A stretch of 64,000 bases of DNA from Epiperipatus broadwayi (GCA_028023455.1 JAQFVV010006216.1:1675445-1739444); one strand, 5' to 3'. Numbered from the stretch's first letter, positions 38,464 to 50,814 are shown. Made by a program: numbers and translations. Notes: generated from the sequence alone by a model not told the origin.

Positions 38464-40436
38464 ATATTTATATATATATTGTGTAAGTATAATATCGGCA
38501 ATATATAAAAGTAAATACTATAATTTATTGTATTTTTGGTACCATTTAAATATTATTAACATTATGGTTATAAATATTTGATCATATTAGTTATAGACTC
38601 ACAGGCTATTTTTTTGTAACCAATTAGGCAGTAAGGATAAAATCTATCTAAAAAAAGTATACCTAAACATAGTTTTTATAGAAGAGAAATATCTACTCGC
38701 ATTATAAACATTGTCTCAAACATATTCTTAGAAAGTATATCTTTGACTGTCTGCATTAAAATAATACAGAAGAGGATAAAATGAAAAGCTGTAATTAAGC
38801 AAGTTATTAAAGTCTTTCAGAAAATATATACATATATAAGAACAGAAGATCTCAAGTAGAACAAATGTATAGTATTTTAGTGGTTGTATTTATAATTCAA
38901 AAATTGATTTGCATATCAGTTTTAAATAAGGATGGGGGGGGGGGCTGATTGTATAAAAAAGTAAAATAATAAGTAAGCTATGAGAAAATGTATTAAAACA
39001 TGGAAATCAAAGTTAAGTAGATTAAATGATAAGCATATACATATTACATTATTAGAAAAAGAAAGAAAAAAGTAGTTTTTTTTTTAAAAAAAAAACATAT
39101 TGAAAAATTGAATTAAATGTATTCTTAGAAGCAAAACTGATTTTAAGAAAGAAAAAAAAGTTTGAGAATAAAAATTTTAAAAACAAAAAATAAATTAAAA
39201 TATAGTAAAGAGGAAAACGTATAAATATATATTGAAGAATAAGATAAATACATATGATCTTAATATATATATAAAGACAACTGAATTTGTGATGTAGAAA
39301 TTGGAAATTAATATTTCAAATTTCAAAATGCAAAAAAAGGACAATAAAATGCTTGTCATATATAATAAAAACAAACAACTTTTTCTTGTAAAAGAAGAGG
39401 TTTAAAAATTTATTCATTCATGATAATTTATGTTTTTATTTTGTTTTTGTCTATTAAAAAACAATTCAAATAAATAATGTACAAAAAAATAAAACATGAT
39501 TTATTGCTACTCTTATATATACATATCGAGCTGACAATTTTTTTTTATTACAAATATAGAGCTATTTATTTTTAAAAAAAACGTATATATATATGACATT
39601 TATATGTATGAAACATAAACAGGCAAAAACTCTCCATATAGTAGTGCATGAGATAGTGATCATGTGATGTTTAGTGGTTATGTACGAAACATGTCAGAAA
39701 ATTATTTACATATATGTAAACATGTATTTACTCTTTACTTTTATTTTTTTAAAAAGGATAACTACAATTAATTCTCAGCAATCTTTTATGATGTATAAAA
39801 TTGCATAACGTGGAATTGATTCTAAACAAATTTAAGGTCGTTTGAAGTATAAATTCATAAATGTGCATTACAAATTAAATAGGCTGTAAAAACATATACT
39901 GTAATGATAACAGGAATGCTTAAATATATATAAAATGTTCACATATACAAAAAAAATAACATTTTAACTAAACAAAGAATTATCTTGGAAGATACTGAAT
40001 TCGGTGTGTTATTATTAATTCAAATAGATAAATTTTACCTCAGTAATGTTTTTTTGTTATTGAATAATGTTATTATGTAACTGGAATAGAATACTTAACA
40101 AAAGATACACTTAGATAAACTATTAAAACATTTGAGTAATAAAATATGGTTGGTTAATTAATTCTATATATATAATTGAAAAATTATAACAACGAAATAA
40201 ATATTATAGTTTTAAAAAATGATAATATATATATATAAACAAAATTATAAAACAAAATACATATTAGTTTATGAAGAAAACTCATAGAGGAAATGGTAAA
40301 CAAAAAGGATAAAAAAATCACATAGTTAATATTTTATGTTGGAAATAATTAAAGATAAAAAAAAAGATACTACTGTTTTATTAAGCATTAAGCACTCTAA
40401 TATACTTTTTGACCCATGGGGTAGCTACCAAACCAT
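38464..40436. other. AT-rich stretch without a gene
   Basis: Low-complexity A-rich DNA with a G9 run near 38935-38944 and small TA tracts. No recognisable frame or repeat boundary. Confidence 0.5.
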
Positions 40437-40915
40437 TACTGGTAGTTAATTTATGATAATAGTAAGGAAAGTAGTTTATTGTTTAAGGATCAAACGGGAT
40501 CTTTAGCAACAAGGAAATATACATGTAAATGGAAAAATATGGGTGATTTAGTCTGCAAGTTATGTAAGGAGGGCATAGAAAATATTAGGCATCTGTTACT
40601 TCAATGTAAATGCTTGGAAGCAGAAAGGGTACAAATAATGAAGTTATGGAAGATTAAATATGAACAAAGTGATTATCCGGAAAGTGAGTTATTGGTTTTT
40701 ATGCTAGGTTTGGGAAAAGATAAGGGGGATTTAGATATGAAGGCCATGGAGTTGACAAAGATTATGTTGTGGAAATGGGATGGAGCAGATTATGGGAAAA
40801 CTTAGGGTGGACAATGGAAAAGGAAGGTAAAGTGGCTAACAGGTTTCTCTGAGCATAGCTGCTGAGAGATTCCTGACTCTGTTTAAAGAGAAGTCACAGT
40901 GCATCACATCACATA
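40437..40915 (+). pseudogene. 5'-truncated LINE-S, 3' end, copy A
   Basis: Nearly the same as the 3' end of the longer LINE at 41.3-45.9 kb. A 108-codon frame (40479-40805) carries CKLCKEGIENIRHLLLQC, the C-x2-C...H-x4-C finger found after the RT of many LINEs. The 3' tail then runs through GTGGCTAACAGG to CATCACATCACAT. Truncation at about 40437 fits incomplete reverse transcription. Confidence 0.75.
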
Positions 40916-41429
40916 TAATAATCTGAGATCATCCATAGAAAACTGTTTGCTTGTGGTATGAAAGTTAGGAGTAAATTGTGATCAAGAGAGATAGATTTAT
41001 TTGAATTTGGAAAGATCGGGAATTGTTAACATTTAGAAAGTGCTTCATTCGCCATTTTAAATATAAAAGTTTAAAAAAAATATTTTGTTGAATGTGTATT
41101 AATATAAAGATATTTTACCACCAAGTTGTACGTAAGATTAATTGGTTTTTTAGTAAGTTTGCTGTTAAAATTTTTTTTAATTTAAGAACATTGATTTATT
41201 TGAAAAAAAAGATAACATTTTAGAAGCCTAAGGTTGGAAAATACATGACTATCGATGGATCATTTTTGAAAAAAAGTAAAGTTTTTATTTTTCCATGCAA
41301 AGGGGTTTAAAGTGTAGGAGAGGAAGTATAAAGTTAAATATAGAGTAAGTGACTTGGAAAATAAGGAATATGGATCACATTTGTAATCCACAATGCATAT
41401 ATAATTGACAGAAAAAAATTAGGTGTGCT

Positions 41430-42300
41430 AAATAGTAGAGTGTACGGTATGTGATGAGGTTTATCACTTGAAATGTTTAAATAAGACTAGGAAGAATGTA
41501 AACAAGTTTATGGTTATGAAATATAGGGTGTAAATGTGATAAAAGAAGTAAAAAAGTCATTTCTAAGTGTAGATAGCTTAAAGAAAAAGTCAGAAGAAAT
41601 GAAGCAAAACATAGTTGGGGGAGACAGGATATAGTATGTTTTTAGTGGAGTGACAAGAGATATGTATGAAAAAATAGGTAGTGCAATAAAATGGTTATTA
41701 AGATAGAGGAAGAGATAAAGGATGTAGAAGTAAAATAAAAATCACTAGAGATGAAATATGAACAACAGATAAATGAATTATTGAGTAGGAATGATAAGAA
41801 AGAATTATATAAGGAAGTCCAGAAGGTGGTAGAGAAAATTATGAATAAAGCAGAGAAAGTGGACTATGAGACAGTATTGATAGGAGATTCACTAATTAGA
41901 GAATGTGGAGATATAATTGCAAGGTAAAATAAAAACAGATATGTAAGAGTATGTTTGCTTGGAGCTAGAATTAGGGATATTACAGATAAAGTAAAGAAGC
42001 AAGAGAGTAGAGATGTGTATGTTATGGTAGAGAGTAATAATTTTTCAGAGCCATCAGAGAGATTAATGGATAACTACATAGAATTGATTAGGGATTTGAA
42101 TAAGATTAAAGGAAGAGTAGAAATAGTTGGATTATTATCAAGATTTGAAAAAGATACATGTTAGATAGAGCATCTTCTATAAATGAGAGATTGAAAAAAT
42201 TGTGTGAGAGAAATGTTGTTAGGTTTGTGGATGTGTGGAATTTTTTTTTATTAGGAAGAGATAGTTATATAGTAAAGATGGACTGCGCTTAGAATGTCAA
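41430..42300 (+). pseudogene. LINE-S ORF1: PHD-like finger plus SGNH esterase-like domain
   Basis: Near 41437-41480 one frame reads ECTVCDEVYHLKCL, a C-x2-C-x4-H-x2-C pattern as in PHD fingers. After a linker rich in Lys and Glu (about 41560-41870), IGDSLIREC occurs at about 41879, matching block I of SGNH hydrolases. VMVESNN follows near 42020 (block III position, normally GxN), and DGLRLECQGT near 42277 (position of the catalytic Asp/His block, with the His changed). PHD and esterase domains are known in ORF1 of CR1 and related LINEs. The role is thought to be RNA or membrane handling, but is unproven here. Stops and shifts interrupt the reading. Confidence 0.65.
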
Positions 42301-42457
42301 GGAACTGAAGTTTTAGGGAGTCTGATTTATAAGGAATATAATTCAGGAAACTTATAAAGGGAGTGGAGATTTAAATTGATGTGTTATCAAAAAAAAAAAG
42401 AATAGAGGGGATATAAGAAATAAACAAAGGGTAGTTCATTTAGATATAAATGTAGAT

Positions 42458-44705
42458 GTGGAGAGGGAATGTGTCTGCAAAATTAATGATAAGCAAGTTA
42501 TTTATGAATGTAATGAAGAAGAAAGAGTCAAAAGAATTTATAAAAGAGTAGTTAGGAAAGGAGAAATTGTTAAAATTGGGTATTTGAATGTGCAAGATAA
42601 TAGGATATCAGCAAAGTATCTGGAATTAAATAAAGCAATTAAAAATGAAGAGCTTGAAGTATTAGCAGTAGTGGAAATATATCTAAGAGGAGAAGAAGAA
42701 CCTATTCTGGAAGACCTAATATGGCAGGGTATAAATAGAAAAGAAATAAAAAAAGGAGTGATAGTATAGGAGTTATGTCAAAAAATATTTAAATACTGTT
42801 AAATGTCAAGAACATTTGTAGTTGAGATAAGGTCAGGAAGACAAGAATATATGGTGGCTATAGTGTATGTAGCTACTGGAGTTAGTCAATCTATAAAGGA
42901 GTGAAACAGTAGCATATATGAATGCTTAGTTAAGGATATACAGACTTTGAAAAAATAAGGGAAGAGAATAATGGTTATCGGGGATATAAATGGACATATT
43001 GAAAAAATTGATAAGGTAGGTAATAAAAATGGACAGCATTTGAAAATTTTTTGTCAGAGAGTCATTTCTAGCATTGGAAATTTATCAAATATTTATGAGG
43101 AACAATACATATGGTCTGGAAATAATATATATTCCACACAATACATTATGTATTAGTAGAGAAAGAGGGAATGAATAAAGTATAGAAAATTACAGAGTTT
43201 GATAATGAAGAGAGAGTATGTAATAGTGATCATAATTTCTTTATAATAGAAATGGTTAGTAATGTGATGGAAAATGGAAATAAAAGTAGAAATGATAGTG
43301 AAAGATGTGGATGGAGAATGAATGATAAAAAAAGGTTACAAGAACATAAAATAAAAGTTGAAGAAGTCATGGAAGAGTTTCATGGAGATGAAGTGGTGAA
43401 ATAGAAAAAGTGGAAAATAGGGTTTTAGGTGAGAATATTCAGAAGAATAAAAATAATAGAAAAGTGAGAGTTCGTAAAGGGGGGGGGCATGCAGAGAATA
43501 TAAGTGTGCTATTAACAACAAATAAAGTGAAAAAGATGTGAATGTTAAATGGGAAAATTATTTAAAGAAAAAAGAAGTTGGCTAAAAGAGATAATTGTAT
43601 AGAGAGAATGAAATTAAATAGTAAATTGTTGGATGATATTAATAAAATTAGAAGAGATGGGAGTAAAAAAAATTTGGAAATACATTAAAAAAAGGAATGT
43701 AGGGGAAAGAGAAATAGTATTACTAGATGATGAGGGAATAGAGTATAGCTTTAGAGAAGAATTAGAGACAATCTTAAATAAGTATCCAACAGATATAGAA
43801 AAGATGTTAGATGAAGGACAGAGTGATAACAAACCTAAAAACTTATAGTAATGGAAATATTAGGTTTACAAAAAATGAAGTGAATGAGACAGGGAAAAAA
43901 TTGAAAACTGGAAAGGCAAGAGATGACAATAAATTTAGGACATAGGATAAAATTAAATGTCCTATTATGTTTTAATAAGATGGCACAGAATAAAGATTTC
44001 CTGAATAGTTGGAGAATACAAGAGGAAGGCTACTATTTAAAGAAAAGGGTAAAGATCATAGAAAGTTAAACAATTATAGACTGATAGCAGTAACATCAGT
44101 GTTATATAAAGTTTTGGCATATATGGTGGCTGGAAGGGTTACATAATGATTGAAAAAAAAATAGTGGGAGAAATGAAAAGTTTTTGATCAGATAGGCATA
44201 TAGGACATAGTTTATTTATAGTTACACAACTTATTAATATGAGTAAAAAGGTAGGTATACAATTATATATGCTTTTAAAGATATAGAAAAGGCATATAAT
44301 AGAGTAAATAAAAATAGATTATGGGTAAGTTTAGTAAAGTTGGGAATGGATGGAGCTTCAGTGGATACTATTAAGAAATTATATGAAAATAATTATTATA
44401 CATATCAATTAGGGAATAAAAAATCAGGTAAAGTTAAAAGTGAAGTGGGATGAAGGTAAGGATGTCCTATATCATCTATTTTGTTTTTGTTGTATTTGAG
44501 AAAAATGGAGAGAGCAATAGAAAGATTAAAAAAATGGATAGAGATACCAACAATGGGTGGGAATGGAGTATATACATTATCGGGAATTTTATTTGCAGAT
44601 GTTGCCTTTTTATGTGCAGAAAGAAGAGAGAAAGTTAGGCTGAGGACGTTTGCAAGGATGGGGATTATATTTAGTGAAAAAAAAATCAAAAGTAATGATG
44701 ATTAA
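42458..44705 (+). pseudogene. LINE-S ORF2: endonuclease and reverse transcriptase, broken
   Basis: The endonuclease starts near 42566 (KIGYLNVQ), with a VVEIYLRGEEEP segment where the ExH/ETxL motif lies, and VIGDINGHIE at 42971 (the GDFNxH motif). The RT region begins near 43640 (KIWKYIKKRNVG). It passes RLIAVTSVLYKVL near 44080 in a shifted frame, a HSLFIVTQLI block near 44207, and GCPISSILF near 44457. The catalytic FADD box near 44597 now reads FADV. At least six frame changes or stops occur along the way. The ancestral enzyme nicked target DNA and reverse transcribed the LINE RNA. Confidence 0.7.
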
Positions 44706-44915
44706 TACTGGAAAAAGAAAAGACAAATAATTTTTATTGGGGGATATAAAGGTTAAGTGTGATGAATAGTTATAACTATTTGGGAATTGTATTAAGTAAA
44801 CAGAGAAACTACTTGGACTAATGGGGCACAAAATTTAAAAATGATGCAAAGAAAAGAAAGGAATTGATAAAGAAATTAACAGTGTTATCATATAATAAAT
44901 ATGATGTAACTAGAA

Positions 44916-45800
44916 TTGTATGGAAAGGAAGTGGCAGTATCAGGGTTAACATATGGTAATGATACTTTATGTGTTAGTAAAAAAGTATTAGATTACTTGA
45001 AAAAAGTACAAAGAGAAATAGGAAGACATGCATTAGATGCAGATGTATGGACAGCAAAGGAGGCAATCCAGGAAAGGAGATGGTCAAGTTTTTATATGAG
45101 GAATGCAAAAAGTAAAATGAAAAGGTTTGATAGAATGCACTTTATGCATAATAAAAAATAGCCAAAATAGTATTGAATTGGGTTATGAATGAAAGGTAGG
45201 TAATAAAATGGATGAGAAAGGTAATGTGGTATGCAGAAGATTTGGATAAAGAATTTATGTCAATATACTTGCACAAAAAGTGGGATGGTTGTGTTATTAG
45301 AATTGTTGAGTGTTATAGTGGTAAGGAATGGGAATAGAAGAATAGATACATTAATAAAGAATAGGGAATTGGAGAGATGTAAAAATAGTATGAAGAGTAA
45401 AAAGAGTTTAAATATATATAGAAGTGGAATATTGGGTGTGAGTTAATTTATGATAATAGCAAGGAAAGTAGATTACTATTTAAGGATCCAATGGGATCTT
45501 TAGCAACAGGGAATTATACATGTAAATGGAAAAACATGGATGATTTAGTCTGCAAGTTGTGTAAGAAAGACAGAAAATATTAGGCATATGTTAATTAAAT
45601 TTAAATATCTGAATGTAGAAAGGATACAAATAATAAAGTTGTGGAAAAATAAAGATAAGGAAAGTGATTATATAGAAAGTGGGTTATTGATTTTTATGCT
45701 GGGTTTGGGAAAAGGGGGATCTAGATATAAAACCCACGGAGTTGATAAAGATTATGTTGTAGAAATGAGACGGAGCAGGATATGTGAAAACTTAGGCTAG
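44916..45800 (+). pseudogene. LINE-S ORF2 C-terminal region, broken
   Basis: Fragments include AVSGLTYGNDTLCVSKKVLDYL (44916-45161), the conserved post-RT segment seen in many LINEs, and a CKLCKKD-like finger at about 45550 interrupted by a frameshift. LLIFMLGLGKG then parallels LLVFMLGLGKD in the copy at 40.5 kb. Confidence 0.6.
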
Positions 45801-45905
45801 GAAATGGAAAGGGAAGGTAAAATGGCTAACAGGTTTCTTTGGGCATAGTTGCTGAGAGATTCCTGACTCTGTATAAGAAAAAGTCCCAGTGCATCATATC
45901 ACATA

Positions 45906-46900
45906 TAATAAGTTTTTTATTTTATGGCTTCCAAGAATACTAAAAATGGAGGATATGAAATTAAAAAAATTAGTTCTGAAATATGAGGTAATGGGTCTAC
46001 AATAAAAGAAATATTCTTTGATGATGTATCAGCAAATCGTGATAAAAATGAAGAAGCATGGTGAGTATGTTGCTTTTTTTTTGTTATTGAAATTTATTTT
46101 CTATAGGTATCAATTTTATTAAATATCTTAGTGATGTAAAGATCTCGTTAAAGTTTGTAATTTAATTTTAAAATTGAGATGCTAAAAAAAATTGTGTTAA
46201 AAGGCTGATAAATAATAGTAAACTACGAACTTCAGTGATTGTGTATTAATAATATATTCTTCTTAGATTTTTAATCAGTTTTCAGACAGATAGTTTATAT
46301 ATCAACTTTATATTTGGGTGAAGTATATGTAAAAAAAATTGTAATTTTAATAATTTAAATAAAAAAATTAAATAAATGAGGAAAGAAAATATGACTAATA
46401 TTTTATTCTGCAAATCCTTTTCTTTAAAATTTTTTTATATTAAAGTAAATTAATAGTAAAATGGACAAAAATATTGAAAAGATAAAAATATGTATAGAAG
46501 ATTCATGAAGTAAAATAGTAAGTTGTATTACAAAGTTATATGCAAAAAGTGAGGCTGATGAGATTCAAAGAATTCATAAAATACTAATATGTGGATTAAC
46601 ACATTAGTGTAAAATATGTCTTTTATCAATATTGGCTAATCTAACTTTTTGTCATATTAAATTTTTTTTAAATGTTTTCATTTAGTAACTACCAATTTGC
46701 TTATTTTGAAATATTTAAAGTAATTTGATGGCACTGTTATTGCTTTTTGGCTCTTCTTCAAAAATTTTGTGGTTATATATAACATTAGTTTACCATATAC
46801 AATTTTTTTGTATAGAAATCACTAATTGTAATTATTAATTCCAAAAAAAGTCTGAAAATGTCAGTACTATATAGACCTATAGAAAATTTGAATCACTTTC
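45906..46900. other. AT-rich spacer, no gene
   Basis: Nothing recognisable apart from A/T runs. It ends with AATATAGCAAAAGC (46901-46914), the left direct repeat of the next element. Confidence 0.5.
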
Positions 46901-46914
46901 AATATAGCAAAAGC

Positions 46915-47180
46915 CAATAAACATCACATATGCTTGTGTATAACTGTTGTTAAAACAAGCAAAACTCACTATATGTATGCCACACACAGCAAGCTAAGAT
47001 CTAGATGCAGTGCTCTCAGATCCAAGACTCCTCACTGACAAAGGCCACAAGCCAGAAACTAGTCTGGGAATATTGGATGAGTAGGCACTAGATGGGAATT
47101 TTATGCACAAGCCTTCTGGCATCCATTGATTACTCTAGCTTGCTGTGTGTGGCATACGTATAGTGAGTTTTGCTTGTTTT
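46915..47180. mobile_element. Short non-autonomous element with 45-bp terminal inverted repeats
   Basis: Inverted repeats at 46952-46996 and 47136-47180 (AAAACAAGCAAAACTCACTA... and its complement) match over about 45 bp with one or two differences. A 14-bp direct repeat, AATATAGCAAAAGC, lies at 46901-46914 and immediately after the right repeat at 47181-47194, like a target-site duplication. The left inverted repeat starts 37 bp inside the left direct repeat, so the element is asymmetric. No coding content; the interior carries a hammerhead-like core. Confidence 0.75.
47035..47059 (+). ncRNA. Hammerhead-ribozyme-like core, decayed
   Basis: CTGACAA, then a small stem GGC-CACAA-GCC, then GAAAC. 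This resembles the CUGANGA / stem II / GAAA core of hammerhead ribozymes, but the conserved G of the first box is A, and an extra A precedes GAAA. Stems I and III could not be closed convincingly. Such cores are known in Penelope-like elements and retrozymes. Confidence 0.3.
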
Positions 47181-47194
47181 AATATAGCAAAAGC

Positions 47195-47869
47195 TGATTA
47201 TACCTTAATTGGATCTCAAAAAAGTGACAATTTCTAATAGGAAGATTGTTTAGCCTGAACACAAATTTCAATATGTGTTTTGTAATAGTATTTTGAAAAG
47301 AAAAATTGTAATTTTTAGTATTTTTTTACATATTTACGTTTATTTATACAGAATATTTGTAAAATATTTATTTTAAATCAAAAAAACCTATATGATTAAA
47401 ATGAAATTTTATTTGAAAATATTTTTAAAAAGGTGAGGCATAAAAATATAGTTATGGCAAACTGGAAGTTGGTTTTGATAAAGAAATTTCTTAAGATATT
47501 GTAATAATAATAAAATTAATTTTGAAATTTAAGATATTGTTTCATCCTTTTACAATGTCTCAATTAAAATTCATTTCTAATTTAAAAATAAAATTTAAGT
47601 AAGAAGTACTTCATTCTACAAATTTTATGAAAATACACTAATATGACCCTATAATAAAAAAAGACATTGTTATAATTAAAAACTTCATTTAGTACTTTAT
47701 TTTTCTATTTGGTAATAAAGTCTATTGTTTAAAAGTTTACATTTGTAAAAAAAAATGTGAAGATTATCAATATGTGATATAGAATAAAGATTTAATTGTA
47801 AAAATAAAATGTGGCAACCATGGACAATATTGCAAGTGGGCTCTTTCAAATAAGAGAGGAAGAAGTTGT
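47195..47869. other. Spacer, no gene
   Basis: AT-rich, with no recognisable frame or repeat. Confidence 0.5.
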
Positions 47870-48248
47870 GTCCTGAAAAGTGCAGAATATAAATAGAAAA
47901 GAAAAAAATAGATGATAGTATAGGAGTTATATCAAACAAATATTTAAATACAGTTCACTGTCAAGAACATTTGTGATTTGAGATATGGTTAGGAAAACAA
48001 GAATGGATACAGGCTAGATATATATGGCCACTGGAGATAGTCAAACTATAATGGAGTGTAATAATATCATATATAAATGCCTAGTTAAGCATATACAGAG
48101 TTTCAAAAAAAGGGGTAAAAAATAATGTTTATAAGGGATATGAATGGGCATATTGAAAAAATTGATAATATGGATAACAAGAATGGACAACTTTTGAAAT
48201 TTTTTTATCAGAAAGTGAATTTGACCAATAGAAATTTATCAAGTATTT
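47870..48248 (+). pseudogene. LINE-S endonuclease fragment, copy C
   Basis: Closely parallels 42720-43090 of the long LINE-S copy: shared AGTATAGGAGTTAT, TGTCAAGAACATTTGT and GGACA blocks, and a DMNGHIEKIDN segment matching DINGHIEKIDK. At about 48249 the similarity switches abruptly to RTE LINE sequence. Confidence 0.75.
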
Positions 48249-49690
48249 ATGGATTTTCTCAAAATATGAAAATAAAGATTGATTATGATGAGTTAGAAGA
48301 AGTTAACAGCTACAAATGCCTTTGTCTGATTATTAATACAGATGGGAACATAATGGATGAAATTAATCATAGAATTAAACTTGGTTGGAGTGCTTTTGGT
48401 AGAAATAACTTGATACTAAAAGAAAATATGCCTATGAGTTGAAAAAAAAAGTTTTTTAACAAATGTGTTTTACCAGTTCTTACTTATGGATCTGAGACTT
48501 GGACACTTAATAGAAGAGTAATACAAAAACTTTAGATCACTCAAGGAAGTATTGAGAGATGCATGTTGGGAATAATAAGAAGAAATTGAAAACACAATAT
48601 ATGAGTAAGAGAACTGTAGTGTTTTGTAACAAATGGCAGACATGTTTGTGCACTCCAGAAAAACTAGAATGCATTTGAGAAGTTGTTTTTAGATCGCGCA
48701 CTGATAATTGTGAATTTAATTAAGGCATTGACATAATGGCAATCGACAATTCCAAAAAATATTTGCTGATTGCAAATATTTCTAGATAAGAGAAGTTACC
48801 TTATTTGATGGTGTATTGATTGATTGTTGCAGTTGTCAGAAAGCGATAAGAAGACTGGGTAACAACTACACAGTGTAATTAGAGGACAACTCCAGTAGAG
48901 AGCAGTCATGCAGTAGCGAGTAGCAGACAGTATGAAGTGCATCTACAGTAGAGTTACTGTTCAATTCCAGTAGGAATTATCTGCCAGCAGTTGCAGTGCT
49001 TACTACAAAGAGTTCGTGTACAGCTAAACTGGACTGGGGCTAAGGTATGCCCATTGTGAACCGTTTTTGTAGCAGCCAGCCTAAAAGAACATCATGGGAA
49101 TTGAACTTTAGCAAACTGTAGGAATAGACTCATTGCAGGCCACTAATTGGAGAGCATCCGCTTGCAGACCATTCATTGGAGAGCCTCCATGGCAGAGCAT
49201 TCGTTGCAGACCATTTGTTTGGAGAGCATCCATTGCAGAGAATACATAGTATATTCAGGGCATTCGTTGCAGACCATTCATTGGAGAGCATATGCAGCAG
49301 AGCATTAGGTGCAAGAGAACATCATGGGAATTGTATATAGTTATTTGCTGACCGCACAGTCATACTTGCAGATATAACATTGGCACAGGCAGACTGATGG
49401 ATATAACAAGAACAAACAGGTGTTACTGACCCCATTGAAAAAATTAAAAGACTGAAGTGGATTTGGGCTGGATATATTTCTAGAAGGGATGAAAATAGAT
49501 GTACAATTGAAATCTTAAACTGGATTCTAAGAAATTGTAAAAAACCCAGAAAGAGACCACATGTGAGATGGATGGATGAAATAAGAAAGTATGCAAGGAT
49601 GATGTAGAAAAGAGAAGCTAAAGATTGGATAGGATGGACTGAACTTGGAGACCTTCACCCTGCAGTGGATTGATAATGGTTGGTGATACT
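48249..49690 (+). pseudogene. 5'-truncated RTE LINE, copy C, split by an LTR
   Basis: From 48249 the plus strand reads FSQNMKIKIDYDELEEVNSY and LTYGSETWTLNRR, matching (in complement) the 3' third of the RTE at 18.4-19.1 kb. It is interrupted at 48614/48615 inside the WVREQTDV-like segment by an LTR. It resumes at 49414 with AAACAGGTGTTACTG and continues through KRPHVRWMDEIRK to the 3' end near 49690. Stops within it show it is inactive. Confidence 0.85.
48615..49408 (+). mobile_element. Solo LTR-like insertion, family L, copy C
   Basis: Starts TGTAGTG and ends GATATAACA, flanked by a perfect 5-bp duplication AGAAC (48610-48614 and 49409-49413). Removing it and one copy of AGAAC makes the host RTE reading continuous, which proves the ends. 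It shares the palindrome (48757-48781) and the GCAGACCATTCATTGGAGAGC minisatellite (about 49130-49320) with copy A. Its middle differs from A by an extra section of about 180 bp that copy B shares in part (the GGCTGGCTGCTACAAAA region in complement). Confidence 0.9.
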
Positions 49691-50700
49691 TTTAGAAGTT
49701 AATATATTTACAGTTCTAAAAAAAACAGGTGAACAATTAAAATTGTCAGCTTAAATGTAGAAATAAAGTATGAAATTATATGATATTAAATGCATATAAG
49801 AAATGTTTGTTTTAGATATTATTAATCGGTATTTAGTGATATATTTGTATTATTATATTTTGTAACAACTTTTTTTAAAACATATTAATTGTAATCATAA
49901 ATATTAATGCATGCACTTGCTGAATTTTAATAAAGCAAAATTAATATATATATATTTAAAAAAATTATGATGCTTTACTAAAGAGTAACCAGCTTTCAGC
50001 TGTCGTCTATTCTACAGCATATTTTAAAGATTTCTTTGTTCTTTTTTTTTCTTGTTAAATAATGATTTAAAACAAAAATTCAAACCAATTGAAGCTTCTA
50101 ATTTTTTAAAAAATGCCATAACTTATTTATAATATTTTTACACATATACCGCACATACACGCTAATAGCACGTAAATCTTTTTTTACAGTAAAATCTTCA
50201 GATTTTTAAAAAAAAAATATTAGAAAAAGCTATAAATATTATCTATAATAATAAAAAGAAAATAAAAATAAAAATGCGTGTAGATTATTCCATGGCAGCT
50301 CTAAACAGTAAATATCTATTAATCAATGGAAAATAGAATAAGCTCCCAGTATAGTGTAAAAGAAAAAAAAAGGCAGACTACATCTAGATCTCTGTTTATA
50401 GTTATGGACTCTTAGCCATAATACACATTCGTCTATGCGTTTAACGCAGTGCTGGAGTAATAGATTTAGGTACTCATAATCTTCCAGTGCTCGAACTTCT
50501 CATGAAAATCAAGCAATAAGCCATTCAATTATTTTTTTATCTGAGATAATTTGTCATTTCTTGTCACAGTCACATATATATTTTTTTAGAATAGTAATAT
50601 TTAGGATTACAGCGTAAAGTTTAATAAACTCTTTATAACAATGATAATATTGTACTTTAACGCAAATTAGTGAAGTTATTAAATTAATAAATAATAATGA
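49691..50700. other. Spacer, no gene
   Basis: AT-rich with a small TA tract near 49945. No recognisable element. Confidence 0.5.
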
Positions 50701-50707
50701 TATTTGG

Positions 50708-50764
50708 CTCAGAGCTTTCGGGCTATGTTAACTCCCATATTCATAGCCTTTGTCATCAGTGGAG
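50708..50764 (-). ncRNA. Hammerhead-like motif downstream of Penelope endonuclease
   Basis: On the minus strand CTGATGA (50753-50759) is followed by a stem GGCTATG / CATAGCC with a 14-base loop and then CGAAAGCTC. That gives the CUGAUGA / stem II / GAAA order of a hammerhead, with three or four unexpected bases between the first box and the stem. GCTC before the first box could pair with GAGC after GAAA. Its position just 3' of a Penelope-like GIY-YIG frame fits published Penelope hammerheads, but activity is doubtful. Confidence 0.4.
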
Positions 50765-50814
50765 CAGTTGTTTTATATGCAAATCTATGCAAATCATTTA
50801 ACTACCATTTTTTT

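Larger units (their letters stand above)
41340..45905 (+). mobile_element. LINE-S, longest copy, decayed
   Basis: A non-LTR retrotransposon in the order PHD-like finger, SGNH-like domain, apurinic-like endonuclease, RT, C-terminal finger, 3' tail. The tail (about 45820-45905) matches those ending near 40915 and 53095. The 5' limit is uncertain and set where coding similarity to the ORF1 domains begins. Frames are broken many times, so the copy is dead. Confidence 0.7.
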
